Positions 1-11,649 of a DNA stretch of 64,000 nucleotides are shown here, piece after piece. Every line of letters starts with the position of its first letter. Within the stretch, counting starts at the first letter, position 1. This DNA comes from Aselliscus stoliczkanus (taxonomy: Eukaryota; Chordata; Mammalia; Chiroptera; Hipposideridae). The translations under genes and the position numbers were made by a program. Below the pieces are notes generated by a model that saw nothing but the letters and a program-made list of their open reading frames with translations, searched no databases and was not told the DNA's origin. Where the stretch lies: positions 85,395,501 through 85,459,500 of the forward strand of contig CM066731.1 in the NCBI GenBank assembly GCA_033961575.1. Direction: 5' to 3'.

Positions 1-1844
1 TTATAAATCTTCTCCAATAGAGAGTGCTTGCTCTACAACCTCTATGAGTTATAAAAGGACAGTGGATAATTTGTCAAAAGTTAGATGTCAATAGTAATAT
101 CTTTTTATAATTCTCGAGGGGTTTTGGAGCAATGTGATAGTGAATACAGTCCATATAGACTTGTTTTTACTCCCACACAATATGCAAAGAATGAGGGGGG
201 GAAGGTATCTGTGCACATTATGCAATGAAACAAGTTCAGTCTTGCTGAAGGATTCCTCCTCTGCATGTGTGAGTATGGGCATGCATGCACATGCACACAC
301 ACTCACACACGGCTTTCAGTTATCTGTGATAGTGAGCTTGCCAGGTAAGTAACTTCAGAGTGAATAAGTTTATATTGAGCTTAATTATTAGGATGGTTAG
401 AAACCATTTTTTTTCTGGAGAAAACAAATCCATAGGGATATTTACTGTTACTACTGCTGGTCATGAAAAAGACTAACAAGAGAAATAGAAATTCCAGGAT
501 TCCAGTTTTTCAGTCTGACCATTCTAGTATCTATAAAGATATGTACTTATCCTGGAACAAGTTATTATACAAACAAATGGTGCTTGCATTCATTGGTTTA
601 AAGCCTTGACAAGATAATGGTTAATCTAATATTTATCTAATAAATCCATGATTAACTATGCATGGATATAAATTGATTAGGTATTTCTTCTCAAATAATA
701 TATTTTTGTTTCATTGAGGATCATCCTAGGGTAATATAAATCAAATGAATATAAATGTCTGAATTTCAGGTTCAAGCCAAGAAAATAATTCTTGATAGGG
801 GAATCTCTCTTCTGAGTTTGGGAGTGTCAGAAGCCATACAAAGGTTTAACATTTCCAAAAATATCACAGCATGGAATCAAAGGAGAGGAAGAGAAAGAAG
901 AGACTGGAACAAACATCAAACAAAAGGGAAAAAAAATCTCCAAAGGTCTGTGCTGTATACTTTCAGATAAGTGTTTTGACTTCATGTGGCTTCCGTGAAT
1001 CAGAAAGATCCTGTAAATCTTTAGAAATGGAAATGTCTTTATTATATAGTCCCACACCTGAAGCAGTACAAACAAAATGTTATAATATGCCAGAATGTTC
1101 CTATTCCAGGAGAAAAAACTCTACGTGGATAGGTATTGATTTCCTGACCCAGTGTTACTTAGCATTTTACCTGGTGTTAGTAACTGATAAGCCTTGCAGG
1201 GGATTTCATTATATTCTGTTTCTCTCAGCCTTGTGCAGACTCAGATGCTAGGACTTTTTATTGGTGCATGTAATCTAATGGACTTCAAATTAAGAGCACT
1301 GAAAATCACATTAGTCTGTCTACTAGATGAGATTTTATCAAGAGTAATGGGATAATGCTATTGAAGCTTCATTTCTTAATGTTTGCTTCTTAATGCAAGC
1401 TTTTAGACAAATAAAGATTGCCATGAGTTATTACTCATTGTCATATATGAATACTGATATATTTGTCACTGTTCACTAAAGGGATGTCATCTCTAATAGT
1501 TTGGCTTTTTTTCTCTCTCTGATGGTGGATGTTCAAAAATGAAAGAAGGTAATACAATTAGGAAGTCCACACAGAGGCAAAATAGGTGTGGCCTCATTGA
1601 AGAAAAGTGTGTTACCCAAAGTATGATGGTAGTTTTATTATTATGTCTACATAAATATGTTTGATAATGTTTGCTGATATATAGTCATTGTTTGTTGTTA
1701 CACCACTCTGTATGCAGGGGCACAACTAAAACAAAAGAAAAACAGGGATTATAGGTAAGAATACAAAATTGAATTGCATATTCAAAAGAGTCTTTTATAT
1801 AATTTAGTACAACAGATAAGAAAAAGTAATAGGTGAAATTACTG
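1..1844. other. Unassigned AT-rich sequence
   Basis: No gene, splice-flanked exon or repeat family is recognised here. A short CA-rich patch lies near 285-312. Open frames are short and lack any recognisable motif; the longest (871-1251, 126 codons) is a lysine/arginine-rich start followed by arbitrary sequence and is best read as chance. Confidence 0.5.
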
Positions 1845-1932
1845 TTCCAAGGTCACATATTAGTGAAACCTGGAGAGGATTTAGGTCTCCTGATTTTGAA
1901 TATAGTGTTCTTTCTACTGCAGCACGCAGGCT
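1845..1932 (-). repeat. MIR-type ancient SINE relic
   Basis: Read on the minus strand this follows the MIR pattern: a stretch like the tRNA-derived head, then the reverse of 'aaggtcacat...tagtgaaacc...ggatttaggtctcctga', ending in 'ctttctactgcagcacgc'. It is strongly diverged and has no visible TSD, as expected of an element older than placental mammals. The assignment rests on recalled consensus wording only. Confidence 0.55.
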
Positions 1933-2377
1933 TTTCATACAGTTTCTTCTGACTTCGAATCCTACAGTGTGTTCTTATGCCTTTAGTTGGAATGATATTG
2001 ATATGCTATTCAGTTACTTATTTACCTCACCTATGTTCTCACTAAACGATGACTACATATGAATAATTGATAATGAGCAATCTGGTACACAAGTGTCCCT
2101 CCACAAGCCCTTCTATATCGCTCAACTGCATGTCTGTGGTCCTAAACACAGAAAGTCCTGAGAGCCAAAGAAAGTTGGGGTGAGGGGGAGATGGTTACTT
2201 CAAATTGGTTGACACAGAGAAGACATGGGTACATACACACCTCACAGCTTTTCCTTTGCCATTCATAAACATGATACATATCCAGTGTATTTCTTGAAAA
2301 AAGACACTGTGTACCCTTTTACATTACTAAGTCTTAATTGCATAGGATTTCTTTGCAGGCTAATGCAATGCGCACAC

Positions 2378-2403
2378 GTGTGTGTGTGTGTGTGTGTGTG
2401 TGT
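2378..2403. repeat. (GT)n microsatellite
   Basis: Uninterrupted GT/TG run of 13 units. Confidence 0.95.
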
Positions 2404-2781
2404 ACTGGGAATGTAACATTAACTTTGTTTTAACTGATCAGCACTCTAGTAAAATTACATATATGTGTGTGTTATTATATATTAATTTACATTAATATAT
2501 ATTAATTTATGTTTTCCAATATTTTTTTGTTTTGATCAAGAAGCGCAAAAGAACAAAATTCTAGAATCAACACAGGGTTCCCAAGAAGGAAGTAGCACCT
2601 TCTCAGATCTGGTTATCTTCTTACTGCTCTGAAAATGAACATCACTAAAATCATTTGTAGCATTCTGTGTTCATCTCAATTAGGACATCTTGTTGTAATG
2701 ATAGACTTTGCACACATTCACTGACATTACTCTCTAAAGGGCCTAAGGTGCATTTTTCCCTTTTTATCATTTCTGTAGATT

Positions 2782-2796
2782 AAAAATAGATGAAAA
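2782..2796. repeat. Left target-site duplication of L1 copy A
   Basis: The 15-mer AAAAATAGATGAAAA is repeated exactly at 10199-10213, on either side of the L1. It is preceded by TT, giving TT/AAAA, the canonical L1 endonuclease nick site. Confidence 0.95.
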
Positions 2797-3600
2797 GAGA
2801 GGGGAGGGGCAAGATGGCGACTGTGAGGAGGGCTCCATGAAATCTCCCCTGGAAATATCCACAATTTGAACTTCTAATATGCTTCAAAGAGACATCTACT
2901 CATCACACAGAGCAACTAAGAGTTCCACGCAAGGATTGCTGGAAGGTGGTCAGGCCGGGTGAGTAGGGGAAGAAGGCGGCGAGACGCGGGAGGTGCAGCC
3001 CGCACCCGCGGCTGCTGAGGCACGGTGAGTGTTGCCCCGGCTCGCTCCCTGCAGCCCGCGGCCCACCTAGAGTTCAGCAAGAGCGCGTTGGTTTGCAGTC
3101 TGAGGCAGAAGCCTCAGGCCGGGCAAGTGCGGGAGGAGAGAGAGGAGACGACTGTGCAGAGGTACGAGCTGCACCCACGGCTTGCCACGTCCCAGGAAGC
3201 AGGGTGCAGAGCCCCGCAGCGACAGGGCAAGATCAGTCCCTGCACCCTCCCGGTTCAGGGATCAGTCTCTGTGCCCACCAGGTCCCGCGGAGCGCAGAAG
3301 CCTGAAACCCGGGAGCAGGGGAAAAAAAGAATACTCGGGCGCGGACACACAGCACGCCAGGCGGAGACGCAGGTCCCCGAGAGATGGAGCGGGGATCTGA
3401 GCCGTGAGGCAGGGTGCACGCAGTCCCCTAAATCCTGGCAGACCCTTTGGGAGAGCAGCAGGAGCACCGCGCCGGCTCCGAGGCAGAAGCCTTAAACCCG
3501 GGAGGAAGGGAAAAAAGAAGACTCGCTGGGACACGCAGCGCGCCGTGCGGAGACGCAGGTCCCTGAGAGACGCGGAGCGGGGATCTTAGCCACATTCTGT
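2797..3600 (+). promoter_or_regulatory. L1 copy A GC/CpG-rich 5' UTR promoter block
   Basis: A GC- and CpG-rich block in an otherwise AT-rich window, as expected of an L1 internal promoter. CAAGATGGC at 2810-2818 matches the YY1 element that sets the start site in other L1s. Two related units lie in tandem, about 3288-3410 and 3478-3600; each carries 'cagaagcct(g/t)aaacccggga' and 'gagacgcaggtccc', reminiscent of promoter monomers. Copy B has one such unit and then an unrelated 390-bp segment. Promoter function is inferred from family knowledge. Confidence 0.75.
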
Positions 3601-4943
3601 CAACCGAAAGGGTGCCCAGAGACACTCATTGAGCCTTTGGGGGTGCAGCCTGCCTTGGGACAGGCAAAAGAAAAAAGGCAGTGACTTTGTAAAAACCACC
3701 AATCACACGTCACAACCACACTCAAGTACAGCAAACCTGCAGTACCAGTATCACGCTAGGTATCAGGTGGCCTACTGTTCCCACAAGACGCACAGGAATT
3801 TTTGTACAGCAGACAAACTGAAGAGAGCTTGGTGGACTTTAGCCAAGACCAGCATGGGTATTTTTGGTTTGTTTGGTTTTATTCTGTTTTGTTTTCCCTT
3901 TATTGCATGCTTATCTTGGTTGTTTTTGGTTTTTATTTCTATTTCATTCTTCTCATTTTGTAGTTTTTAATATAGGCATATATATAGGTGTATATAGGTG
4001 AATATAACTCCATATATATGGGTGTGTAGACAAATATATATATATATATTTTTTCTTTTTCTTTTTCTTTCTTTTCTTTTTCCTTTTTCCCCACCCTCAC
4101 TTTCTGTCTTATTTTATTCATTCTTCTCACTGCTATACTTTTCCTCTTTTCCTTTTTTCTGCAAAATTCATTTTTCTAATTTTTATTCTCACTTTTTTGT
4201 TATTATTATTTTAGTTTATTTTTATATTTTATTTTTTAGGTATAGCTAATCGGTTTCTCATGTTTATTCTATTTTTTATTTTAGGATATTGTATTTTTTT
4301 TTTGTTTCCTCTTCTGTTATTATTGTGTGTGTGGTTTTTGTTTTATTTCTGTTTGTTTTCTTCATTAGTATGATTGATATTTCTGTACAAGTTGACTGTA
4401 GTTTGATGGTTGTTTTTTTTACTTGTGCGAGCATTTGGTTTCCTTTCGTGGCTGCGGAGGTTGTTCCTTTTGATCTGTTATGCTGTAAAATCACTCTGCA
4501 GCAGTGGGTCCAAACAAACAGACACAAGAATCATCATACCTGGAAGCCAACTTTAGATAAAACCAGAGCATTTCTGGGTTTGACATACAAGAGTCACACC
4601 CAAAAGGAAGTTGCTACAGGTACTAGGGCCCGTAGGGTCCAAGTTTCATTAGAGGGGTCAATCCTCTCACAGCAGCTCATAAACTGCAGATGCTGCTGAT
4701 CCTCACAGCTAATCAATCTGGGAGTCAATCCCACCTACTGACAAACCAAAAGTAATAAAAACTAAAACTTCAACAAGTAAGGACGCACGACACAAGGAAC
4801 ACCTCAGATACAAGCACAGGAGAATAGGGAGACTGAGTAATTCAAATATAAAGGACACACACCGTATAAGTTCACCCAGAAAAGACTGAGAAACCTGGGG
4901 GATCTATCTGTTATATTGAAGCAAACACAAAGAGTAAGCCAGA
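3601..4943 (+). other. L1 copy A distal 5' UTR, T-rich, with unconstrained ORFs
   Basis: A moderately AT-rich segment with (TA)n near 4033-4049 and a long T/C-rich stretch (about 3860-4340). It holds two ORFs also seen in copy B: 3629-3970 (113 codons, hydrophobic C-terminal end) and 4289-4699 (136 codons). Against copy B, all eight base differences I find in the aligned first ORF change the amino acid, and nearly all do in the second, so protein-level selection is not supported. Total 5' UTR length (about 2.1 kb) is more than twice that of human L1. Confidence 0.8.
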
Positions 4944-5818
4944 ATGGGGAGACAAAGAAACACAACACAAATAAAAGAACAGAAGAAACTTCCTGAATCA
5001 GTAGAAATAGAGGAAATAGAGGTAACCAACCTATCGGAGACAGAGTTCAGAACACTGATTACTAGAATGTTCAAGGAAATTAATGAAAATATAAAGAAGG
5101 ATAGAGAAATCATGAAAAGCAACCAGCTAGAACTTAAGAACACAATTACTGAATTAAATAACAAACTTGATGGAATCACTAGCAGATTGGATAAAGCAGA
5201 AAATCGAATTAGTGACTTAGAAGACAAATAGCAGAGATCACCCATGCGGAACAACAACAAGAAAAAAGAATGAAAAACATGGAAAATAGTTTAAGAGAGC
5301 TGGGGGACAACATCAAACGTAATAACCCAAGGGTCATTGGAGTACCAGAAGGAGAAGAGAGGGAGCAAGGGATTGAGAATATATTTGAAGTAATAATGTC
5401 TGAAAACTTCCCTAACCTGGCAAAGGACATTGAAATACAAGCTCAGGAAGTGCAGAGAGTTCCAACCAGGATGATTCCAAAAAGGCCCACTCCAAGACAC
5501 ATTATAGTGAAAATGGCAAGGGTTAAGGACAAAGACAGAATCCTTAAAGCAACAAGGGAAAGGCAGCAAGTTACTTACAAGGGTACCCCCATAAGATTAT
5601 CAGCTGACTTTCCTACAGAAACTTTGCAGGCCAGAAGGGAGTGGCAGGAGGTTTTCAAAGTGATGAAAAATAAAGGCCTACAACCGAGATTGCTGTATCC
5701 AGCAAGGTTATCATTTAAAATCGAAGGCGAGATAAGGAGCTTTGCAGAAAAGAATAAGTTAAGGGAATTCATTACCACCAAGCCAGCTTTGCAGGAAATG
5801 CTAAAAGGGCTTCTTCAA
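4944..5818 (+). pseudogene. L1 ORF1p, copy A, frameshifted
   Basis: ORF1p is the L1 RNA-binding chaperone that packages L1 RNA into a cytoplasmic particle. The first 95 codons (4944-5231, start MGRQRN) carry the N-terminus and the start of the coiled coil. One A is missing near 5225-5228 relative to copy B (GACAAATAG against GACAAAATAG), which shifts the frame into TAG. The remainder resumes in another frame from 5270 with the end of the coiled coil, the RRM (from [13 protein letters not shown]) and the C-terminal domain ([13 protein letters not shown]). The expected TAA stop is CAA at 5816-5818, so this frame runs on into ORF2. Confidence 0.93.
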
Positions 5819-5866
5819 GTAGAAGAGAAAAACAACCTAAGAAAAACTACGAACACAAATAAGAAA

Positions 5867-8800
5867 ATGGCAATAAATACACACCTATCAATAACCACAT
5901 TAAATGTAAATGGATTAAATGCTCCAATAAAAAGACATAGGGTGGCTGAATGGATAAGAAAGCAAGACCCCAGCATATGCTGTATACAAAAGACTCACCT
6001 CAGATCCAACGACTCATTCAGGCTGAAAGTAAAGGGATGGAGTAAAATATTTCATGCAAATGGTACTGAGAAAAAAGCTGGAGTAGCGATACTTATATCA
6101 GATAAAATGGACTTTAAATTGAAGAATATAACAAAGGACAAAGAAGGACACTTCATAGTAATGAAGGGATCGATCCAACAAGAGGACATAACTCTAGTAA
6201 ACATCTATGCACCTAACATAGGAGCCCCTAAATATATAAAACAGATATTGTCAGACATAAAGACAGAGATCAACAGTAACACTATCATAGTAGGGGACTT
6301 CAACACCCCGCTGTCACTAATGGACAGATCCTCCAGACAGAAAATCAATGTGGAAACAGCGACCTTAAATGACACATTAGACCAGCTGGATTTAACAGAC
6401 ATTTTCAGAGCATTTCATCCCAAAGCTACAGAATATACGTTCTATTCAAGTGCACATGGAACATTTTCTAAGATAGACCACATGTTAGGCCACAAAACAA
6501 GTCTCAATAAATTTAAGAAGATTGAAATCATTTCAACTGTATTCTCTGACCACAATGCCATGAAACTAGAAATCAATTATAAGAAGAAATCCGGGAAGCT
6601 GACAAATAAATGGAGGCTAAACAATATGCTATTAAATAGTGAGTGGGTCACAAATGAGATCAAGGAGGAAATCAAAAGATACCTCGAGACAAACGAAAAT
6701 GAAAACACCACGACCCAAAATCTCTGGGATGCTGCGAAAGCAGTCCTAAGAGCGAAGTTTATAGCAGTGCAGGCCTACCTACAGAAGGAAGAAAAATCTC
6801 AAATCAACAGGTTATCCTTACACCTAAGGGAACTGGAAAAAGAACAGCAAAAGAGACCCAAGGGGAGTACAAGAAAGTAGATAATAAAGACCAGAGCAGA
6901 AATAAACAATATAGAGAACAGAAAAACATTTCAAAAGATCAATGAAACCAAGAGCTGGTTTCTTGAGAAGATAAACAAAATTGACAAACCTCTAGCCAGG
7001 CTCATAAAAAAAAAAAAAGAGAGAGGACTCAAATTAGCAAAATCAGGAATGAAAGAGGGGAAATGAATACAGACATCACAGAAATACAAAAAATTCTAAG
7101 AAATTACTATGAGCAACTATATGCCAACAAATTTGACAATCTGGAAGAAATGGATAATTTTCTAGAAGCATACAACCTTTCAAAGCTAACGCAAGAAGAA
7201 ACAGAAAATCTAAATACCCTGATTATTACCAAGGAAATTGAATCAGTAATTGCCAAGCTCCCAAAAAACAAAAGCCCTGGACCAGACGGCTTCACAAGTG
7301 AATTTTATCAAACATTCAAAAAAGAACTATCACCTATTCTTCTCAAACTATTCCAAAAAATCCAGAAGGAGGGAAGGCTCCCAAACCGGTTTTATGAAGT
7401 CACTATCACCCTGATTCCAAAACCAGATAAAGACATCACAAAAAAAGGAAAACTACAGGCCAATCTCCCTGATGAATATAGATGCAAAAATTCTCAATAA
7501 AATATTAGCAAACAGAATTCAGCAATATATTAAGAAGATCATACATCATGATCAAGTGGGATTCATCCCTACTGCGCAAGGCTGGTTCAACATCCGTAAA
7601 TCAATTAATGTGATACACCACATCAACAAAATGAAGGATAAAGATCACATGGTCATCTCAATAGATGCAGAAAAAGCATTTGACAAAATCCAACAGCCAT
7701 TTATGTTAAAAACCCTTAGCAAAGTGGGAATACAGGGATCATATCTCAACATAATAAAAGCCATATATGATAAACCTACAGCTAACATCATACTCAATGG
7801 GGAAAAGCTAAAACCATTCCCCTTAAGATCAGGAACAAGACAAGGATGTCCACTTTCTCCTCTTTTATTCAACATAGTGCTGGAAGTTCTAGCCACAGCA
7901 ATCAGACAACAAAAAGAAATAAAAGGCATCCAAATTGGCAAGGAAGAAGTAAAATTGTCATATGCAGATGACATGATACTGTATATAGAGAACCCCAAAG
8001 ATTCCATCAAAAAACTATTGGAACTGATAGACGAATTCAGTAAAGTAGCAGGATATAAAATCAATGTTCAGAAATCAGTGGCATTTGCATATACCAATAA
8101 TAAACTAACGGAAAGAGAAATTAAGAAAACTGTCCCATTTACAATTGCGTCAAGAACTATAAAATACCTAGGAATAAATTTAACCAAAGAAGTGAAAGAT
8201 CTGTACTCAGAAAATTATAAGACACTGAAGAAAGAAATCATAGAAGATACAAATAAATGGAAACACCTATCATGCTCATGGATAGGAAGAATTAATATAG
8301 TTAAAATGTCCATACTGCCTAAAGCAATATATAGACTCAATGCAATTCCTATCAAACTACCAAGGGCATTTTTCACAGAAATTGAAAATATAAGCCTAAA
8401 ATTTATATGGAATCATAAAAGACCCAGAATAGCCTCAGCAATTCTGAGAAATAAAAACAAAGTCAGGGGGATCACGCTACCAGACATTAAAACCTACTAC
8501 AAGGCCACAGTAATCAAGACAGTTTGGTATTGGCATAAAAACAGGCACATCTATCAGTGGAACAGAACAAAGAGCCCAGAAATAAATCCAAGCATTTACG
8601 GACAGTTAATCTATGACAAGGGAAGCAAGAATTTACACTGGAGTAAAGATAGTCTATTCAATAAATGGTGCTGGGAAAATTGGACTGGCACATGCAAAAA
8701 AATGAAACTGGACCACCTCCTTACGCCTTATACAAGAACAAATTCAAAATGGATAAAAGACTTAAATGTAAGACCTGAAACCATAAAAATCCTAAAAGAA

Positions 8801-9740
8801 AATATAGGGAGTACATTTGCAGACATTACCTGGAGCAATATTTTTACTGATATATCCCTACGGACAAGGGAAGTAAAAGAAAAAATGAACATATGGGATT
8901 ATATCAGACTTAAAAGTTTTTTCACAACAAAGGAAACCATTAATAAAACAAAAAGGAAGCCTACTGAATGGGAGAATATATTTGCCAACGATATATCTGA
9001 TAAGGGGTTAATATCCAAAATTTATAAAACACTCATGAAACTCAACACCAAAAAAAACAAACAACCCAATTAAAAAATGGGCAGACGATATGAAGAGACA
9101 TTTCTCCAAAGAGGACATACAGATGGCCAACAGGCATATGAAAAAAAGTTCAACCTCACTGGTCAATTAGGGAAATGCAAATAAAAACCACCATGAGATA
9201 CCACCTCACGCCAGTCAGAATGGCTATCATCAATAATCAACAACCAACAAGTGCTGGTGGGGCTGTGGGGAAAAGGGACCCTGCTGCACTGTTGGTGGGA
9301 TTGCGGATTGGTGCAGCCACTATGGAAGTCAGTATGGAGGTATCTCAAAGAACTGGAAATAGAGCTACCGTTTGACCCAGCAATTCCACTCCTAGGTATT
9401 TATCCTGGAAAAACCAAGACACTTATTCAAAAAAAGTTATGCACCCCGATGTTCATAGCAGCACAATTTACAATAGCTAAGACTTGGAAACAACCAAAAT
9501 GCACATCAGTAGATGACTGGATTAAGAAACTGTTGTATATTTATACATTGGAGTATTACTCTGCTATAAAGAAGAATGAAATCGTACCATTTGCAATGAT
9601 ATGGATGGACCTAAAGACTATTATGTTAAGTGAAATAAGTCAGTCAGAGGAAGACAAATACCATATGATCTCACTCATATGTGGAATCTGAAAAACTGTA
9701 TGAATGAGTAAAGTAAACAGAAACTGTCTCATAGATATAG
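5867..9740 (+). pseudogene. L1 ORF2p endonuclease/reverse transcriptase, copy A, multiply broken
   Basis: ORF2p nicks target DNA and reverse-transcribes L1 or SINE RNA at the nick. The copy B start ATG is ACG here (5849-5851); the next in-frame ATG is at 5867. The endonuclease catalytic glutamate is lost: CIQKTH instead of CIQETH. Nonsense TAG lies at 6878-6880. A lengthened A-run near 7010 and an extra A near 7445 shift the frame; the RT pieces lie at 7063-7500 and 7472-9073. A 3-nt deletion removes a leucine just before the YADD catalytic motif (KLSYADD). An extra A near 9055 breaks the C-terminus, and the cysteine motif is frameshifted. The end is set by homology to copy B; TGA at 9689-9691 stops the last fragment early. 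Confidence 0.95.
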
Positions 9741-10198
9741 AGGAAATACAGGGTTGCTAATTAGGAGGGGGATGGGGATGAGGGAGAAGGGGAAGGGATT
9801 AGACAGCAAAAATAGGCAACTACAATATTGCCACTGGGTTATGAAAAACAGTTTGGGGAATATAATTAATAATGTTGTAAATATTCTGTGGAATGTCAGA
9901 TGGTCATAGGTCTTGTTAGGGAGACCATTTCATGGATGGAGTAGAGGTTTGATCACTGCACTGTATAACTATAGCGGAGGTTGTATACCTACTGTAATTG
10001 AATATATATAGATAGTCACGGGATGTGGATTATACTGTGGAAGAGAGTCAGAGGAAGAGTAATAGATATATATGATATGGGGAGGGAGTGGGGTGGCAAA
10101 TTGGGGGTGGGGGGTTGTCACTTTGAGTGGTAAAATGTATAACTATTGCACTGTGTTGTACACCTGAAACTAATTAAAAATAAATAAATAAATTTTAA
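9741..10198 (+). other. L1 copy A 3' UTR and A-rich tail
   Basis: Contains G-rich tracts at about 9764-9799 and 10079-10117 that could form G-quadruplexes, a common feature of mammalian L1 3' UTRs. It ends 'gtgttgtacacctgaaactaatt' and then an A-rich tail with overlapping AATAAA signals at 10188-10197. Confidence 0.9.
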
Positions 10199-10213
10199 AA
10201 AAATAGATGAAAA
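10199..10213. repeat. Right target-site duplication of L1 copy A
   Basis: Exact 15-bp match to 2782-2796, directly after the A-rich tail. Confidence 0.95.
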
Positions 10214-10342
10214 TAACTTACAGAAGTAGTTAATGTTGAAAGAGGGCCTAAGAGTTAAAGTAAAGGAAGGAAACAAATAATCAACTTGGATTTATGAAAG
10301 ACAGATGACTGATGAAGTAGGCCATAAATAGAGGAAAGCAGG

Positions 10343-10343
<1 letters not shown>

Positions 10344-10387
<44 letters not shown>
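10344..10387. repeat. (AT)n microsatellite
   Basis: Uninterrupted AT run of 22 units, followed by a short AAAAC repeat. Confidence 0.95.
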
Positions 10388-10388
<1 letters not shown>

Positions 10389-10436
10389 CAAAACAAAACA
10401 AAACAGTATGATAGTTCCAGCTAAGAAATTAATGTG

Positions 10437-10580
10437 CACCAGTGATAGTCAACACAGATTCTGGGTTGTGATTCAGTATGTCCAAAAGTGGACCAAGGAA
10501 CTTTATTCTTAACAAATTCCAGATTAATATTGATGTTGTTGGTCCACGGACCAAGCTTTGAGTAGTTCAGGTGCATATAC
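10437..10580 (+). mobile_element. MER5-like hAT relic (tentative)
   Basis: Begins 'accagtgatagtcaacac' and ends 'gatgttgttggtccacggaccaagctttgagtag', wording typical of the ends of small non-autonomous hAT-Charlie (MER5-group) elements. Diverged; the middle is unclear. The following 600 bases (to about 11180) include a patch near 10850-10960 that resembles a common ancient mammalian repeat I cannot name. Confidence 0.4.
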
Positions 10581-11180
10581 ATTGATAACCTCTCAGTCCT
10601 GAGGTCTAGTATGAAGGTACAAGATAAAATGATCCTTATAGAATGAGAAAATGAAAAACAACAAAGAATGGCTATAAGATCATTGATGGGAAATGTTCAG
10701 ATACAGAGGCAAAATGTGTCCAATAATCCTGGACACATGATCATTATAAAGATTTTATGACATTTGGCAACAATGCTGGGTATACACCTTGTATTAGTTA
10801 TCCTTGTTTTTCTTTCGAGCCCAATACACAATGAATATTTGGTCTGTGCTTTGGATTGTGCTATATGGAAATACAAAGCAAAAGTCCCTGCCTCATTTCC
10901 CAGTGTCTGCAGGAGCTCCCCATTTATAGATGGGCAAAGAGTAAACATAAATGCAAATGCAAATAATTATATGTAATCAATATGTCCTGCTTCTTCACAG
11001 CATGGTTCAAATCTCACCTCCTGCCCAAATCTTGTTGAAATAGAAGCTTGTCTTTAATTCCACCTTGTTTTGTTAAGTCCCCAAACCCCAAATATTTATC
11101 CAATATAATATTGCTTGGCAAAAGTGGGATATTTCAGTCTGTCCAGCATAGGGCCCCTTCACATGACACTGGTGAGAGAA

Positions 11181-11487
11181 AGGAGCTACCTCCATTCTGA
11201 GAGCGATGGGTATGTTCTGTCACTGCTGATGTGGAAGTCATATCTAAGAGTAAAAGGATAGAAAGATCACCTCTCTGGTATTATTGTTTATCCATGTGGC
11301 CAGGGGCTGTTAATATCATAATACTTGAAATATTTTAGAGACTTAGCTCTGATTTCTCAAGGATTCACAAGCACAGCAAGTCTGCTGGTTATAGCCATTC
11401 TTTGTTTTTTCCACAAGGATCATCTTATCTTGTACCTTCACACTAGTTTTCAGGATGGGGGGGGGCTCTCATTGTATATGCACCTGT
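11181..11487. other. Unassigned sequence
   Basis: No gene or clear repeat recognised. Contains a nine-G run at 11455-11463. Confidence 0.5.
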
Positions 11488-11562
11488 GTTACTTAAAGTG
11501 TAGTCCATGGACCAGCAGTATCAGCATCACCTGGGAATTTGTTAGAAATGAAATATATGATC
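11488..11562 (+). mobile_element. MER5A-like hAT fragment
   Basis: 'ttaaagtgtagtccatgg' and 'gcagtatcagcatcacctg' followed by 'ggaatttgttagaaatg' match the first half of MER5A-type non-autonomous hAT-Charlie elements. Truncated at the right. Confidence 0.7.
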
Positions 11563-11649
11563 TGCCCAGTTTGAAATCATTTGTGATACTTTTTGTATCA
11601 TATTATTTACTTTTGTAACTGTTATTTAATTTTAACTTTCAAACAAGAC

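Larger units (their letters stand above)
2797..10198 (+). mobile_element. Full-length young LINE-1, copy A (disabled)
   Basis: A 7.4-kb L1 bounded by a perfect 15-bp TSD. Order: a 5' UTR of about 2.1 kb, ORF1 (4944-5818), ORF2 (5867-9740), a G-rich 3' UTR, and an A-rich tail containing AATAAATAAATAAA. The 5' end begins with a purine-rich leader and CAAGATGGC (2810-2818), the YY1-type motif found at the start of complete L1s, so the copy looks unshortened. Compared with copy B (44163-51506) it differs by scattered base changes plus small indels. It has lost both reading frames: a 1-nt deletion in ORF1, an ORF1 stop codon changed to CAA, an ORF2 start changed to ACG, a nonsense codon at 6878-6880, and A-run frameshifts near 7010, 7445 and 9055. 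Not able to move autonomously. Confidence 0.97.

Noticed and set aside
871..1251. 126-codon ORF
   Set aside because: No motif, no conserved neighbour, composition like its flanks.
3025..3495. 156-codon ORF in the GC-rich L1 5' UTR (and its counterpart at 44071-44547)
   Set aside because: GC-rich sequence with few stops; several overlapping frames on both strands are equally open, and the copy B frame starts outside the L1.
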